From Cephalopachus bancanus (lineage: Eukaryota > Chordata > Mammalia > Primates > Tarsiidae), in contig JAPVLO010000133.1 in the NCBI GenBank assembly GCA_027257055.1, positions 6,386,001 through 6,450,000 of the forward strand: a stretch of DNA of 64,000 nt. The letters are read 5' to 3'. Of the stretch, positions 42,001 to 53,884 are shown one piece after another. Every line of letters starts with the position of its first letter. The first letter of the stretch is position 1. Below the pieces are notes generated by a model. That model saw nothing but the letters and a program-made list of their open reading frames with translations, had not been told where the DNA came from and did not search any database. The translations under genes were made by a program, and so were the position numbers.

Positions 42001-45000
42001 ATAGTTTCACATGCAAGCTAAAAACAAAAGTCATCCGTTTATAAAAACAATTACCTCTACAAGAGTGGACGCCTCTGCTGTGGGAGCCCTCATGCAGCTT
42101 CACTCTAGCATTTTATTGCTCGATTTGTTTACACAGGTGCCACAAAAACAGCTTTAGCCTTCCTTAAAATACCCTGGGGAATATAATTGAATGAAATGTA
42201 TTTGAACTTTCACTGAACGGCAATGTCATGGCTTAGCTTTGTAGATACACTCGTCAAAGTTCGAAATAGACACCATAATGTGGTCCCTACGATGGCACAA
42301 GGAATCATAGAGTATAAAGATGGCTGCACAGTTGACCCAGTCACCAACCAAAATCTTCAGTACTTTTTGGATCGATTTTACATGAACCGCATTTCTACTC
42401 GGATGCTGATGAACCAGCATAGTAAGTTCATACATCAAGATCATGAAGTGTAGATGTGGGTGGAGAATAAAAGTCGCTCTTCAGCTAGATACTTCACTAA
42501 TCAGCAGGTCACGTGATTTCTCACAGGTAGTTCTAATCGTTATCCTGATTTTTATTACAATATTTTTGTTTTATTTTTCAACAGTTCTTATATTTAGTGA
42601 TTCACAGACAGGAAACCCAAGCCACATTGGAAGCATTGATCCAAACTGTGATGTAGCAGCTGTGGTCCAAGGTAATTTCTAGATTTCTACATTTCTCTCA
42701 TTTAAAATATACAATGTAAAACTGACATATCTATCATTGAGGTGACTCTGAGAATGAATTTATGTTCACAGAATGTTCCGCTTATATTTTTATAAATTCT
42801 ATCATCAAGGTCCTTTGCATTTCAGAGTCAGGAGTGTCCACATTTGTTTAAAATATCATTTAAAAATCCAAACTAGTGGCTAATGTGTCATATTATTATA
42901 TACTATGTTTAATCTCTGAAGTGCATACATTTCTATTGCTAAAACTACAACTTAGACACTGTCGTGATTTTTCTTCAATAAAACATCTAAGAGGCTTTTT
43001 TTTCATATACATCAACCTGTGCTTTAGTAAGTATTTTAGATTAGGATGGTAAACACGCTGGGGATCACTTGAGAACTGTATGGGGCATAAATTCATTTCA
43101 CTATTATGAAAACCACCTCTATTCCAGATGCGTTTGAGTGTTCAAGGATGCTCTGTGATCAATATTATTTAACATCTCCAGAACTAAAGCTCACGCAAGT
43201 GAATGGTAAGCTTTACACAAAATATATTTTAACCTATGGGGAATGTGCTATTCTCTCGGTGTGGTTACTTTTTGTCAGTGTAAAGCAACTTCTGTGTTCC
43301 TTTCTTCACTTCTCAACTTGCCTAGAGTATGTACCTTTTTTTGTTAAAAAACCAAGGTCTTTTTTTTAATCTCAACTGGAAAACTCTAAGCATTCCATTG
43401 CTAATGAAGAGTCATAAAGAATAATATGGACAAGTAATGAGAGATTTAAAGCAGCAACTAAGTTCCAATCTCTCAGATGAGGGAAGGTGACTATGGAATA
43501 TGAGAGGTTAGGAGACAAGAGGCAAGAAAGCCCCTTGGCAAAGAGATCTCCTCCTGAAGGGGTCATCCTTAAGACATGGGAACAGTAACAAATAAGCCAG
43601 TCACAGAAGGACAAATACTGCATGGCTCCACTTACATGAGGTTTCTAAAATTGTCGTGGGCACAGAAGTAGAGACTGGAATGGCAGTTGCCAGGGCTAGA
43701 GGAGGGGAAAAACAGGGATAAAGATTCAGAAACGTGGGATGAGTGAGTCTTAGAGATGTACTGAACAACACACAGTGACTGTGTAAACAAGACTGTACCA
43801 TGTGCTTAAAACGTGCTAAACATGTAGGTCCTTACCTCAGTTGAAAATAACTGCACTGTAGGCGTGTACTACCGCTTGGGAAGTAGAACATACTTCAAAA
43901 CCTTTAACTCTGTCAAGATGAGGTCTTCTCATGTCGACTGGAATGATTACAGGGTTAACGCAAAACACTGTGCCATCCTGCCCCGTCCTGTTCTAGAAGA
44001 TAGTTGCATTTCAACATAAGGCAGTATGCTTAAGCTGGAAAGACCTTCTCCTTTCCACCTAAAGTAAACATCTTTCCCAAATGATATTTATTCAGGAACA
44101 GTTCTCGTTCAGGGTGAGAGTTAAAATCAAGTTGCTCAAATTAAGAGTAGCCTAACTCAGGGGATAGAGACATATCCGTGTAAGTAAATACTGAACTAAA
44201 AATAGAAGCACAAATAAAGATTGGAAAATATCTCCAAGCATAAACAGCATTGTTGCATAACACAAGTAGATAAACTACTTGAACTCTTTCATAATATAAA
44301 GAGAGGATTGTGCCAGACCTTGTGTTTTCTGGTTTGAACTTGGCCAAGGCCTGGAATACTGAAGAATAATACTTTAATTTTTCTTTTCAAGCAGCATTAA
44401 GAGGTTTTTGTTTCTCTGTTTTTCTTTAGCCTCTTGGTGAAACTTAAGCACATTCAGCTCATAACATTTGATGTTTAGGTGATACAAAAACCAAGAAGAA
44501 TCAGATGTGTTATTTTATCAAGCATTAGCAACATGAAAATTATAGCTAGCGTTAATTTGTGTTCTACTATAAGCATGGTTCTTTTTCTTCTATCATAAAT
44601 GCATATAACTTTAACCTTGAAGTTTTCCAGTACAGAAATATTTAAAATAGAAATAAATAATCCATGTAACCTAATTTATAGCATCATTTGCTTTATACTT
44701 CAGTCAACTGTATGCATTTGTAGGGAAATACAAAAATTAGTCAGAGAGCACTAGGTAGCAACTCTAACAGCATTTTGAAAACAAACTAGTCCTGCCAGGC
44801 ACAGTGGCCCACACCTATAATCCCAGCACTTTGGGAGGCCAAGATGAGAGGATTGCTTGATCCCAGAAGTTCGAGGCTAACCTGGGCAACATAGCAAGCC
44901 CTTGTCTCTGCAGAAACATTAAAAAATTAGCTGGCTACAAGCATGGTGGCACATACTTGCAGTCTCAGCTGCTCAGGAGGTGGAGGCTGAGATGAGCCAT

Positions 45001-48000
45001 GATCATGCCATTGCACTCCAGTCTGGGTGACAGAGCGAGGCCCCGACTCCAAAAAAAAAGAAAAAAAAAGAAGCCAGTTCTATTCACTGTTTGAGTGGGA
45101 AATTTGGGCATGGAAAGGAGGCATGTTCCATCCCCGTTTAAGTCTAAAACATTAATCAGATAGCCAGGGCGGGATATTTTAGTGAAATATTTGTTTCCCA
45201 GTTCTCAATAAGTATAATCTTTCTAGGAAAACATCCAGACCAACCAATTCACATCGTGTATGTTCCTTCTCACCTTCATCACATGCTCTTCGAACTGTTT
45301 AAGGTATGAAACTTCACAATAGTCACAACTGTGTCTTTACATGACATCTCCATCACACTCTCATTTTCACTCTCACTCTTCACTACACGGGAACCTGGTG
45401 ATTCTCCTAGGAGTCTTCCTGGCTTGAAAGAAGGAAGCTGTGTGGTGGATGTCCACGTGCGTGGAGCTCCCAGAGCATTCACAAGCACATGGGAATGTGA
45501 GGAATTCCTGGTGCCTTAGTGCCTTGGGGCCAGCAGGCTGTTCCCAAGACTTTCCCAGGTGTCCAACAAAGCACTAGTCACTTCATTCATTAAAAAGGGA
45601 TCAAGGGGTGACTGCTTCAGTGAATGAGGCCTTGAGATTCTGCCCCCGCAGCCTGGTTAGACCCGGAGGTTCAGGTCCAGGATTACTGTAGGTGGCACAG
45701 CCCCATTAGGAATGTAGAATGCACCCAAAGTGCAGTGGGTTCTTTCAGTGAACTAATTCAAAGTGTGCATGAATCACCTGTGGACTTTGATGAAGTGTAG
45801 ATTTTGCCTCAGTGAGTCAGGGCCGGAGCCTGAGATGCCGAATAGCTAATGATCCATGGGCTCTATTACTGGTCTCCCTTCCACATTGCCCATACCAGCC
45901 TGTAGAACAGTGCATCTCAGACTGCCATGTGTCCTGGCATCTCCTGGAGGGCTTGTTAAAACACAGATTTGGGCTGGGTACAATGGTTCACACCTGTAAT
46001 CCCAGCACTTTGGGTGGCTGAGACAGGAGGCCTGACTGAGGCCAGGAGTTTGAGACCTACCTGGGAAACATAGTGAGACTTTGTCTCTACACAAAATTTA
46101 AAAATTAGTTGGATGTGGTGGTGCACACCTATGGTTCCAGCTACTCCGGAGGCTGAGGCAGAAGGATCACCTGAGACCAGGAGGTCAAGGCTGTAGTGAG
46201 CTATGATTGTGCTACTGCACTCCAGACTGGGCCACAGAGTGAAACTCTGATTCAAAAATAAGTAAACAAACCAAGACTGTATCTGTGTGAGCTTCAGCCA
46301 ATAGACTGAAAACTTGCTTTAGTTTGTTCTGTATTGAAGAATAATAAGACACTTTATTGTTGATCTGATTTACTTTGAAATGGAATAATCTAAGTCATAG
46401 AGTTGTTTTGCTGTTGTTGGTAAAAGTTAAGATGATAATCAAATGAAAACTGAAATTTAATTTAGAATTATTGACTGTCCTTTTAAATAGTAACAAGTTT
46501 CTCCAGACAAATTTTATAAAAGCCAATCAATTGGTTCAGTGATTCACTGTTTGTGTATTATGTAATAGTCTTCGGTGCTTGGGTGTAAAATGTGATGGAA
46601 AGACAGAAAGGGAGCGCTAGGAAATGGACTATAAAAGCCAATCTCTGCCTTTAAATGAAGCTTGCAAATAACGACTTGACAGTCAGCAGAGTCATTTTTC
46701 CATTAGACATGACTCCCAGGAGCTATATTGCAGGGCAAATGAATGCTTTTCATTATACATCCTGCATGACACATCCATGCATGGCTATTTACAAAGCTGT
46801 TTTACTAATAATGTCAAGAAGAGGAGAGCTGAGTTCCCCTCTGTGCCACTTTAATTCTAAACATAGAACACAGCTGTGTGCTGCCCCTGACTCCACAGCC
46901 GTCAGTTCCTTATGGATTTGTTTTCCTTAGAATGCGATGAGGGCCACAGTCGAACACCAGGAAAACTGGCCTTCCCTCACCCCCATTGAGGTGATTGTTG
47001 TCTTGGGGAAAGAAGACCTTACCATCAAGGTAACCAGTCTTTGGAGTTTTTTGGGGAGTGGAGGGGGAGTTCTTGAGATAATTTTTAAAAGACTAATAAT
47101 AATAAAACTCTCTGCTCTTGGCAATAGATATAAATCCTACATATCAGGTGACTTTTAAATGGAAGAAAGCCGTTTTTCTCTAGACAAATGCCCCTTGTTT
47201 CTGTGTGAGTCTGATGGCGTGTCTGTCTGTTTAAGATTTCAGACAGAGGAGGTGGTGTTCCCCTAAGAATTATCGACCGCCTCTTCAGTTACACGTACTC
47301 CACTGCACCCACGCCTGTGATGGATAACTCCCGGAACGCTCCTCTGGTAAGACCATATGTGTGGCTGAGTCCAGTCTTGCCACCAAGTGCTAAATATAGA
47401 GCAAAGTTTATAAGGTAGTATTCAGGCATGTGGATCCATTTAGTTCAGTTAGGTGTGAGGGATGTGAGAAAGAATGATAAGCCATCTAAAAATGGTGAAA
47501 CCATCTACAAGGAGCCTCTGATTGGAGGCAGATGATATTGATGTAGGTTCTAGGATATCAGCATCAGTGAGGGTGGTCATGTCTTCCTACATTTTGTATT
47601 TAAATGTACACTGCTTTACTGTTCATTCATCACCCCCCCAGGCTGGATTTGGTTATGGCTTGCCAATTTCTCGTCTCTATGCCAAGTACTTTCAAGGAGA
47701 TCTAAGTCTCTACTCTTTATCAGGATATGGAACAGATGCTGTCATCTACTTAAAGGTATGCTTTGAATTCAGTAAAAAAAAAAGTCGTGTTTCTAAAACT
47801 ATTGCTTCTGTTACTCCTGAGTTCTATGACCCAGACTGAATTCCCTAGACTGAATTAATGCAAATAATGACCACAAATTCAAATTCGATTTTCTGTCTGG
47901 GTGTGTATACTCATATCATCTAATATGGTAATTTATCAACACGAGAGCCTAGGCCATGCTGCCTACCTCGGGGAGACACATAGTGTCTCTCAAGAAGTAC

Positions 48001-48817
48001 ATTTCCAAAGTTTCAGGTGAGGACATGCTCATGGGAATCTTTTAAGGCAATTCCTTTTGGCATCTGTGAGACTAGCTGTTGAATTTGTGGGAGATACAAG
48101 ATAATAACGTTCCAGCCTAGGGAATAATGTGTATCAGCAGACTCAAGACCTTACTGAGTGACCTCATCAGAAAGCCAGGGACAGGAAAGCAGACAGCCCA
48201 CAGTGTGGTGGGTGGTAGTGGATGCCATGCACTTTCTGTCCAAACTTTAGGACTTTGTGCACGCTTTTTCTCCTTCTGATAAATCCTTGCTTTATTTGTT
48301 AAGGTCACAGTCTTGACTCTGTTCATTTGCCAACTATTCTTACTGCATATGTATTTACAGATATTACCAGCTAAAACATTAAGCTTCCGGGCTCCCATTT
48401 TGTGCACTGGAATTATTTGCCAATGGTCTTTGACCATTGGAAATAGTCAATATATTCATTTCTTAAATGAACAGAAACCTCCGAACTATTGAGAAAGAGC
48501 CTTTTAATAATGTCAGTGTGGGCTCTGGGGTGCTCTTGTTACTATATAAACTAAATGAATGTATTTGAACACTTGAACACTTACCTCTGAAAGTATTTTG
48601 AATAATCACTGTAAGTGCAAATCATGCCATGTGTTATTTCTTCCATCTGATGTTTCTCCCCCTCTTCTTTTAGGCCTTGTCTTCTGAGTCTATAGAGAAA
48701 CTCCCGGTCTTTAACAAGTCAGCCTTCAAACATTATCAGATGAGCTCCGAGGCTGACGACTGGTGCATCCCAAGCAGGGAACCAAAGAACTTGGCAAAAG
48801 AAAAAGTCGCCATGTGA
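38940..48817 (+). CDS. PDK4: Pyruvate dehydrogenase kinase 4, mitochondrial (11 coding exons)
   Basis: PDK4 phosphorylates the E1-alpha subunit of pyruvate dehydrogenase in the mitochondrial matrix. This shuts off pyruvate oxidation during fasting and fat use. Coding exons: 38940-39069, 40042-40183, 41434-41505, 42237-42421, 42585-42671, 43128-43205, 45227-45303, 46931-47029, 47236-47346, 47642-47755 and 48674-48817. All junctions are GT-AG, phases agree, and the product is 412 residues. The N-terminus is basic and Arg-rich, suiting a mitochondrial import signal. The four-helix regulatory domain is followed by a GHKL-type ATP-binding domain: N-box around FELFKNAMR (residues 253-261), DRGGG (293-297), GFGYGLP (329-335) and GYGTD (355-359). 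The DW motif is at D394-W395. The protein is nearly identical to human PDK4, with one extra Lys near the C-terminus. ATG context is aacATGa. Confidence 0.98.
40042..40183 (+). CDS. PDK4: PDK4 coding exon 2
   Basis: 142 nt, phase 1 in and phase 2 out. It encodes [18 protein letters not shown] to SVQLVKS of the N-terminal helical domain. Acceptor tatag, donor gtaagt. Confidence 0.97.
40540..40830 (+). repeat. MIR SINE in PDK4 intron 2, sense
   Basis: 'ccctgggttcaaagtctgcc', 'gagttaagctctctatgcc', 'aattaaatgaggtaatcc' and 'gaacagtgcctggcacacag' follow sense MIR from start to end. An A/T-rich insertion lies at about 40730-40772. Confidence 0.8.
40832..40935 (-). repeat. MIR SINE fragment in PDK4 intron 2, antisense
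   Basis: 'catctcattttacaaataagg', then 'aacagagccaggatgtac', is the antisense MIR core. It lies tail to tail with the preceding sense copy. Confidence 0.6.
41434..41505 (+). CDS. PDK4: PDK4 coding exon 3
   Basis: 72 nt encoding [19 protein letters not shown] to KALS. Acceptor tttccag, donor gtaagt. Confidence 0.97.
42237..42421 (+). CDS. PDK4: PDK4 coding exon 4
   Basis: 185 nt encoding [20 protein letters not shown] to MLMNQH. It includes the conserved [14 protein letters not shown] segment. Donor gtaagt. The acceptor (catggcttag) has an unusually poor pyrimidine tract, but reading frame and protein match fix this boundary. Confidence 0.95.
42585..42671 (+). CDS. PDK4: PDK4 coding exon 5
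   Basis: 87 nt encoding [20 protein letters not shown] to AAVVQ. Intron 4 before it is only 163 bp. Acceptor tcaacag, donor gtaatt. Confidence 0.97.
43128..43205 (+). CDS. PDK4: PDK4 coding exon 6
   Basis: 78 nt encoding [20 protein letters not shown] to TQVN plus one base. Acceptor attccag, donor gtaagc. Confidence 0.97.
43590..43862 (+). mobile_element. Old L1 3'-end fragment in PDK4 intron 6, sense
   Basis: 'ataagccagtcacagaagg', 'ctgcatggctccacttacatgagg', 'gtagagactggaatggcagttgccagggc' type sequence follows the L1M 3' ORF2/UTR order. Confidence 0.75.
44794..45071 (+). mobile_element. Old Alu in PDK4 intron 6, sense
   Basis: A dimeric Alu from 'gccaggcacagtggcccac' to 'gtctgggtgacagagcgagg' with an A-rich tail. 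The right arm has a short internal deletion before 'ggtggaggctgagatgagcc'. The sense orientation carries little splice risk. Confidence 0.92.
45227..45303 (+). CDS. PDK4: PDK4 coding exon 7
   Basis: 77 nt encoding [20 protein letters not shown] to FELFK. It includes the start of the ATP-binding N-box, with the catalytic-region Glu at residue 254. Acceptor tttctag, donor gtatga. The residue after GK is His, where I recall Phe in human. Confidence 0.97.
45755..45968. mobile_element. MER5-like hAT fragments in PDK4 intron 7
   Basis: 'gtgtgcatgaatcacctgtgg' at about 45764-45784 and 'ctcctggagggcttgttaaaacacagatt' at about 45940-45968 match opposite-strand segments of MER5A, a non-autonomous hAT-Charlie element. 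The second piece is cut off by the following Alu. Confidence 0.6.
45969..46268 (+). mobile_element. Old Alu in PDK4 intron 7, sense
   Basis: A complete dimeric Alu, 'gggctgggtacaatggttcac' to 'actgggccacagagtgaaac' with an A-rich end, inserted into a MER5-like fragment. Confidence 0.92.
46931..47029 (+). CDS. PDK4: PDK4 coding exon 8
   Basis: 99 nt, exactly 33 codons, encoding [20 protein letters not shown] to EDLTIK. It opens with the N-box Asn (residue 258). Acceptor ccttag, donor gtaacc. Confidence 0.97.
47236..47346 (+). CDS. PDK4: PDK4 coding exon 9
   Basis: 111 nt, 37 codons, from [10 protein letters not shown] to SRNAPL. It carries the G1 box DRGGG (residues 293-297) that contacts ATP. 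Acceptor gtttaag, donor gtaaga. Confidence 0.97.
47642..47755 (+). CDS. PDK4: PDK4 coding exon 10
   Basis: 114 nt, 38 codons, from [20 protein letters not shown] to AVIYLK. It carries the G2 box and the GYGTD motif that close the ATP site. Acceptor cccccag, donor gtatgc. Confidence 0.97.
48674..48817 (+). CDS. PDK4: PDK4 coding exon 11 with stop
   Basis: 144 nt, 47 codons plus TGA (48815-48817). It contains the DW motif (ADDWCIP, D394-W395) involved in dimer tail exchange and activity. It ends LAKEKVAM, where I recall human as LAKEVAM. Acceptor cttttag. Confidence 0.97.
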   Translation, partial: ALSSESIEKLPVFNKSAFKHYQMSSEADDWCIPSREPKNLAKEKVAM

Positions 48818-50882
48818 AGAGGGACACTCAGGACAGTTGACGGGATCAAAGTGGGTCTGAGCCAGGGCTGCTTCCTGAATGTTTGTATGTGAACTCTTGT
48901 TTCCTCAAGACAACTGGCAGCAACAGGAGCTCCTTGATCAGAACATCCATCCTGTGAGGACAGAACTCATTTCTGTGACGGGGAGAAGACAGCGCAGGAC
49001 CACAGAAGCCAACAGATGGCCAGCTCCTTGTTGTTGTTTTTAACGTAGAATAACTCATGAGTTTATATCAAATTCTGAAGAGAAAGTTAGCTTCAGTTTC
49101 CCCTCTTTTTATCAACAAGAGTGGGAAAGAGAGAGACCATGGAGGTTAGCCGTTCCAGTAGACCAATATTTGAGGCTTCTTGTTGACGTCAAAGGAGAGC
49201 AGTATTGATTTCATTGCATGCTAAGGGTTGATACACCAGCATTTTCCTGTTGTGTGAAGGATCAGAGTTTAGTTGACAACACATGATTCAAAATGTATGT
49301 AAATGTACATTTCATATATATATTTATGTGCTCTAGAAGGAACAAGCTGGTGACTAAAACAACGTTCTTACTGAATGAGGAAGTATGAGTCAAAATGCAT
49401 TTAGTCAGAGTTGTAGACCAGGACTGCCAGTGTGAAGTCTCAGAGTAAAGCCTCTTTGATAAACACAGCTTCTCTAGGATGCTGATTTTCCTATTTGCAC
49501 TTCACACAGAAAGGGGATACATGTTCCCAGGGGCCTAGTCTTGGTGAGTTGTGGCTCAGTGTACACTGAACTCAGGATGTTGGGGTTGGAGAGAGAGAAG
49601 AATCACGAACATGGCAGGCAATCAAAATATCTCTCACCTTGCCATGTTTATAAATGAAACAATGGATTGGAAAAACCATCGTTTGGGAAAGAAATCCTAT
49701 GCTTAGCACCTAACTCAGTAGGAAGGGCTGTTCTCTGCCCTGAGATAATAATCCAAAGACATTCATTTTCTAGGCTTAAAAAGATGTATTTTTGATATAT
49801 CTGATTATATTTTCTACATGCCAGTATTAACACATCTGCAAAAAACTTTCTAATTCTCAAATGGCTCAAAAATGTTAGAACGTAAATACTTTTTGGAGTA
49901 TTTTTTAAACAAAATGACTTGGAAGTAAGAGGTTCTCGCACCAGAATGCTTTCATTTCATGGAGCTAGTGAATGAGAGCTGTGATGTACATGGTGCTTTG
50001 GGAGAGTGAAGGTATGATACACATGCTGACAGACCATTGGACAGGTTACTCTTCGAGAAGAAGAGAGAAAACATGAAAGAAGAAAGGAAGGAAGGAAAGG
50101 ATGAAAGCAGAAGGCAGACTCCTTTCTATTTTCCCCACAAATTATTTCAAAGAATGATCTATATTTTCATGGCAAAATTATTGGCAGGATGATAAGTTGA
50201 TGACTTTCAAAGTAGTGTGGACTCTTTAAGAGAATAGGATTTTATGAGGTAATAAACTCTAACGTTTACACTGGCATATAGAAAGAAACTAGGATTCTCT
50301 GCAACATAAAACGACCAGCCCTGTTGACATGTGGGATTTAATGCTTGTTTCACTCTGTGGTGTCCAGTGCTGCGGTGCTCCTGGTAGTGGCAAAAGAGGC
50401 TCAGCTGTTTGTTTTGGATTTCACATTTTATCGTTGGAAATCCTGGACTGTGACTTTTCTTGGTGCTGGGATTCCGACTTATGCACTTAGTGATTACACA
50501 AAACTGTTTGCCATAGGTTGTTTGTCATTTCAGTTTTTTACTGACATTTGATCTAAACACTTCTGCATGTAATTATGTGTATTTACCAGAGATTTAGAGT
50601 AGTTGATTAATTAATTAACCCAAACACTGTGAGCTATCTTTAAAACACTAGAGAAATAGCAGTGTCTCAATAACATCAATTGTGCAAATGGAGTCCTATA
50701 ACATAGGAATAGTCTATACTGTTGATATTGAAATCTGAGGAAGAGCTTTAGGGTTCTGGATGACAGATGCTCAGTGTTCAGGCCCACTTTAAATGATTGA
50801 TGTATACGTTGTGTTTTTGTCTTTATGATATGTACAGAGAAATGTGATCATTTTTATAATAAATATTTTTTATTATGATAGT
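48818..50882 (+). other. PDK4: PDK4 3' UTR
   Basis: About 2.06 kb of repeat-poor sequence from the stop to about 20 bases after AATAAA at 50858. This length fits the roughly 2-kb 3' UTR of human PDK4 (from memory). AU-rich stretches, such as at about 49312-49330 and 50857-50880, may influence stability. An upstream AATAAA at 50251 could serve as an alternative polyadenylation signal. Confidence 0.75.
50858..50863 (+). terminator. PDK4: PDK4 polyadenylation signal
   Basis: A canonical AATAAA within an AT-rich context at the end of the repeat-poor 3' UTR. Cleavage is expected 15-25 bases downstream. A second AATAAA lies upstream at 50251-50256. Confidence 0.7.
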
Positions 50883-51099
50883 AGACATTGCCTTTTAAAG
50901 ATTTTTTTCTCAGATTACCTGGAAGTGCCAAGAGTTTGAGTTAAAATAACACATAGTACAAAGGTGTGTTTACCTACATGGATGAATTCAATAGTCATTT
51001 TTGTGATGCATATGTTCCCCACATTTTCTTTGTAAATTTTAAGTTCCTCTTTGTGTCTGTGTTGGCATAAATACAGGGGAGTACCAAAATTATCTAGAT

Positions 51100-51674
51100 C
51101 AGGGGTCCCCAATCCCCAGGCCATGGACAAGTACCAGTCCATGGCCTGTTAGGAACTGGGCCACCCAGCCAGAGGTGAGTGGCTGTGAGTGAGTGAAGCT
51201 TCATATGTATTTGCAACCATTCCCCATCACTTGCATAACCACCTGAGCTCCACCTCCTCCAGATCAGCGAAGACATTAGATCCTCATAGGAGTGTGAAAC
51301 CTATCAGGAACTGCACATGCAAGGGATCTAGGTTGTGAGCTCCTTATGAGAATCTAATACCTCATGATCTGAGGTAGGACTGAGGTGGTGATGCTAGTGC
51401 TGGGGAGTGGCTGTAAATACAGATTAACCTTAGCTGTGAGGTTTGACTGCACAGAGACCATCATAAATCAATTGCTTGCAAATTTATTTCAAAATAATAA
51501 TTTCATAATGATAACTATTTTATTATATATTACAATGTAATGATAATAGAAATAAAGTGCACAATTAATGTAATGCACTTGAACCATCTCAAAACCATTC
51601 CCCTGCCCCCATTCTGTGAAAAAATTATCTTCTGCAAAACTGGTCCCTGATGCTGAAAAGATTGAGGACTACTG
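51100..51674 (+). mobile_element. hAT-Charlie non-autonomous element (MER1/Charlie3 type) with perfect TSD
   Basis: It begins caggggtcccc and ends with the inverted counterpart gaggactactg. The internal text ('ggcctgttaggaactgggcc', 'gcatgcaagggatctaggttg'-like, 'gagctccttatgagaatctaa') is that of the MER1/Charlie3 group. Perfect 8-bp duplications, atctagat, flank it (51092-51099 and 51675-51682) and fit the hAT nTCTAGAn preference. There is no transposase coding capacity. Confidence 0.9.
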
Positions 51675-51682
51675 ATCTAGAT

Positions 51683-52131
51683 AATTTAGGTGCTTAATGA
51701 CTTATGAATCAAATAACTGAATAATAGTAAGGTAGAAATAGGATAGAGATTACTTGAGTAGTAGGATAGAGTTAACTTGTAGTACACATTATCTTTGCTA
51801 TCCTTAGCACCTTTCTTTATGTTTATTCCTGTCTGATCTTTAGACATCCTTTGCCCTCCAACATAATGTCCTTATTAGCAAAGTTCTACAAGTAGAAAAA
51901 AAAGAGAGGCAAAGAGGGAGGAAAAGAAATTAGAAAAAATGGTATTAGTGGAATGAGTTTGCTATAACTAAATTCTAAACTCCTGTTAAAATAATCATAT
52001 TCAAGAGAAAAAAATCTCCCACTGGCCTAAGATATGAGACCTGAAGAACCTATCCCCAGACTTTTTGCCAGTGTCACTCCTTTTCCTTGATAACCTCCAT
52101 TCTTTCTGCTTCTGTGCCTATAAAGAAACAT

Positions 52132-52132
<1 letters not shown>
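51683..52132. other. Intergenic sequence, nothing recognised
   Basis: AT-rich spacer without a recognised feature. Confidence 0.4.

Positions 52133-52189
<57 letters not shown>
52133..52189. repeat. (CA)n microsatellite
   Basis: About 28 nearly uninterrupted CA units. It is probably polymorphic. Confidence 0.98.
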
Positions 52190-52191
<2 letters not shown>

Positions 52192-53879
52192 TGGTTGTAT
52201 GGTTTCCTTGGATCAAGTAGCCTGGGCTTGAAGGAAGTTGGTACACTCTACAGTCTCAGACCTTCACTACAGTAACCAAAGGCTTGGGAGCCCACAGCTC
52301 TCCATGTTTGCATATGTGTTTCTCTTTGACTCAAGTCCATGTGTGTACCCCCAAAGAATATTAATTCTCAAGATCAATAAAGTGGGCCAAATTTCTACCC
52401 AAAACTATCTGTAGGTCATTTCTCTCAAATTCTCAATTTGACTAGAAATAGGGCATTTGATCTCAACTCCAAAGAGAGAGAAAGAGATCACTGTGAGCTA
52501 GTGGCCTAGGCACTGGCCTTGATAATTTCCTTGTTCTCTGACTATTCTTTCAGGGATCGCACTTACACTTAGACGTACGCCTACACTGAAAATCCACATG
52601 GCATCTCCTGGTCATCTTGGTCTGTTCTGGTGGAAGGAGTTAGGGACTTTCATCATTTCACAGGGGCTTATGGTAAAAGAGGCTGAACCCCACAATGAAT
52701 ATTGACAGTAGTAGGGTTCCAGTTCCTCCAGCATTCCATCTACACATCTTTTATTTTTAACTTATCATCTCTTTTTACCTTATATCATGGTCACTTTGGC
52801 ACTCAAAAGACATTCGCAGGATAAATACAGGAATGAACTGCTGGTCATCGAGCAGTATCCCTGAATGTAAGGATAGATTGGAATTCTCTGTTAAATCATC
52901 GTACATTCATCACATTGTGCAAGATTTCATGCTTGGCAAAGTATTCCAGAAGTTTATAATATTGCAAAGACTTGAGAATATATTTCCAAACCAATTAAAT
53001 TGCAATTGATCTTTACTTAATGGCATTCTCCGTTGGTGGTCTTTGCCCACTGGAAATTATCACATGTATCATAAGAAATTAAATAATGGTTAAAGTTATC
53101 ATGACTTAGGACATTTCCCAAGAACATGGGCCCGTGTTACAGATTTTATGAGTATTCTTTTTTCTTGTTCGCCCTGGACTCAGATAAAAACATACTTCCA
53201 TCCATGTGTCATGGCTCATTAATAGAAATGAATGATTGCCTTTTGATGATATTTTTCAGTTCCTACCCAAGTGCAAATAAACATTAAAAGACACTTAAAA
53301 CCAGCAGAAATGTCAGTAGCCTTGAAAACATGTTGGCTCTATTAAATGATGTGAAAATGATGTGAGCTGTCTTAGCATAAATCCAGCAGCAAAACAGTCA
53401 AGTTCATCAATGAATTATGAGACACCATTTTCATGTTTACTGCTACCATTTAATGTAATGGAAATAACACAGGACTGGTAGTCAAATAATGCAGTATAGC
53501 TAGGAATTACTTATTAACACACCATTTTCCATAAATGCCTAAGATAAATAGTCTACTAGATACAAAAATCTCAAGTTTTTATCCATATCATCAAGCTGTA
53601 CTCTTTAATCTGTTTCTTGCCCCCCCACCCAAAAAAATGTACTTTGGCATTTGGTAGAATTACTCTTCACTCATCTTTTTCCTTTAAATTTCTTTTTAAA
53701 GATAGCAAAATTCTTTCGAATTATAAATTTGTGATCTGAAACATAAATAAAAGTTTGAAAACAAAAACCTTTGATCATGTTCTTAGGCAATTCTCTTTAC
53801 TATTTGGGTCCCAGTTCCCTCTCTCTGCCTTCTTGTACAAGAAAGTCATGCCAAGTTCTAAAGTTTTTAAATTAAATTT
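52190..53879. other. Intergenic sequence, nothing recognised
   Basis: No gene or repeat family is recognised. The stretch at about 52890-53460 is non-repetitive and AT-rich and could be conserved noncoding sequence. Confidence 0.35.
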
Positions 53880-53884
53880 TCTAA

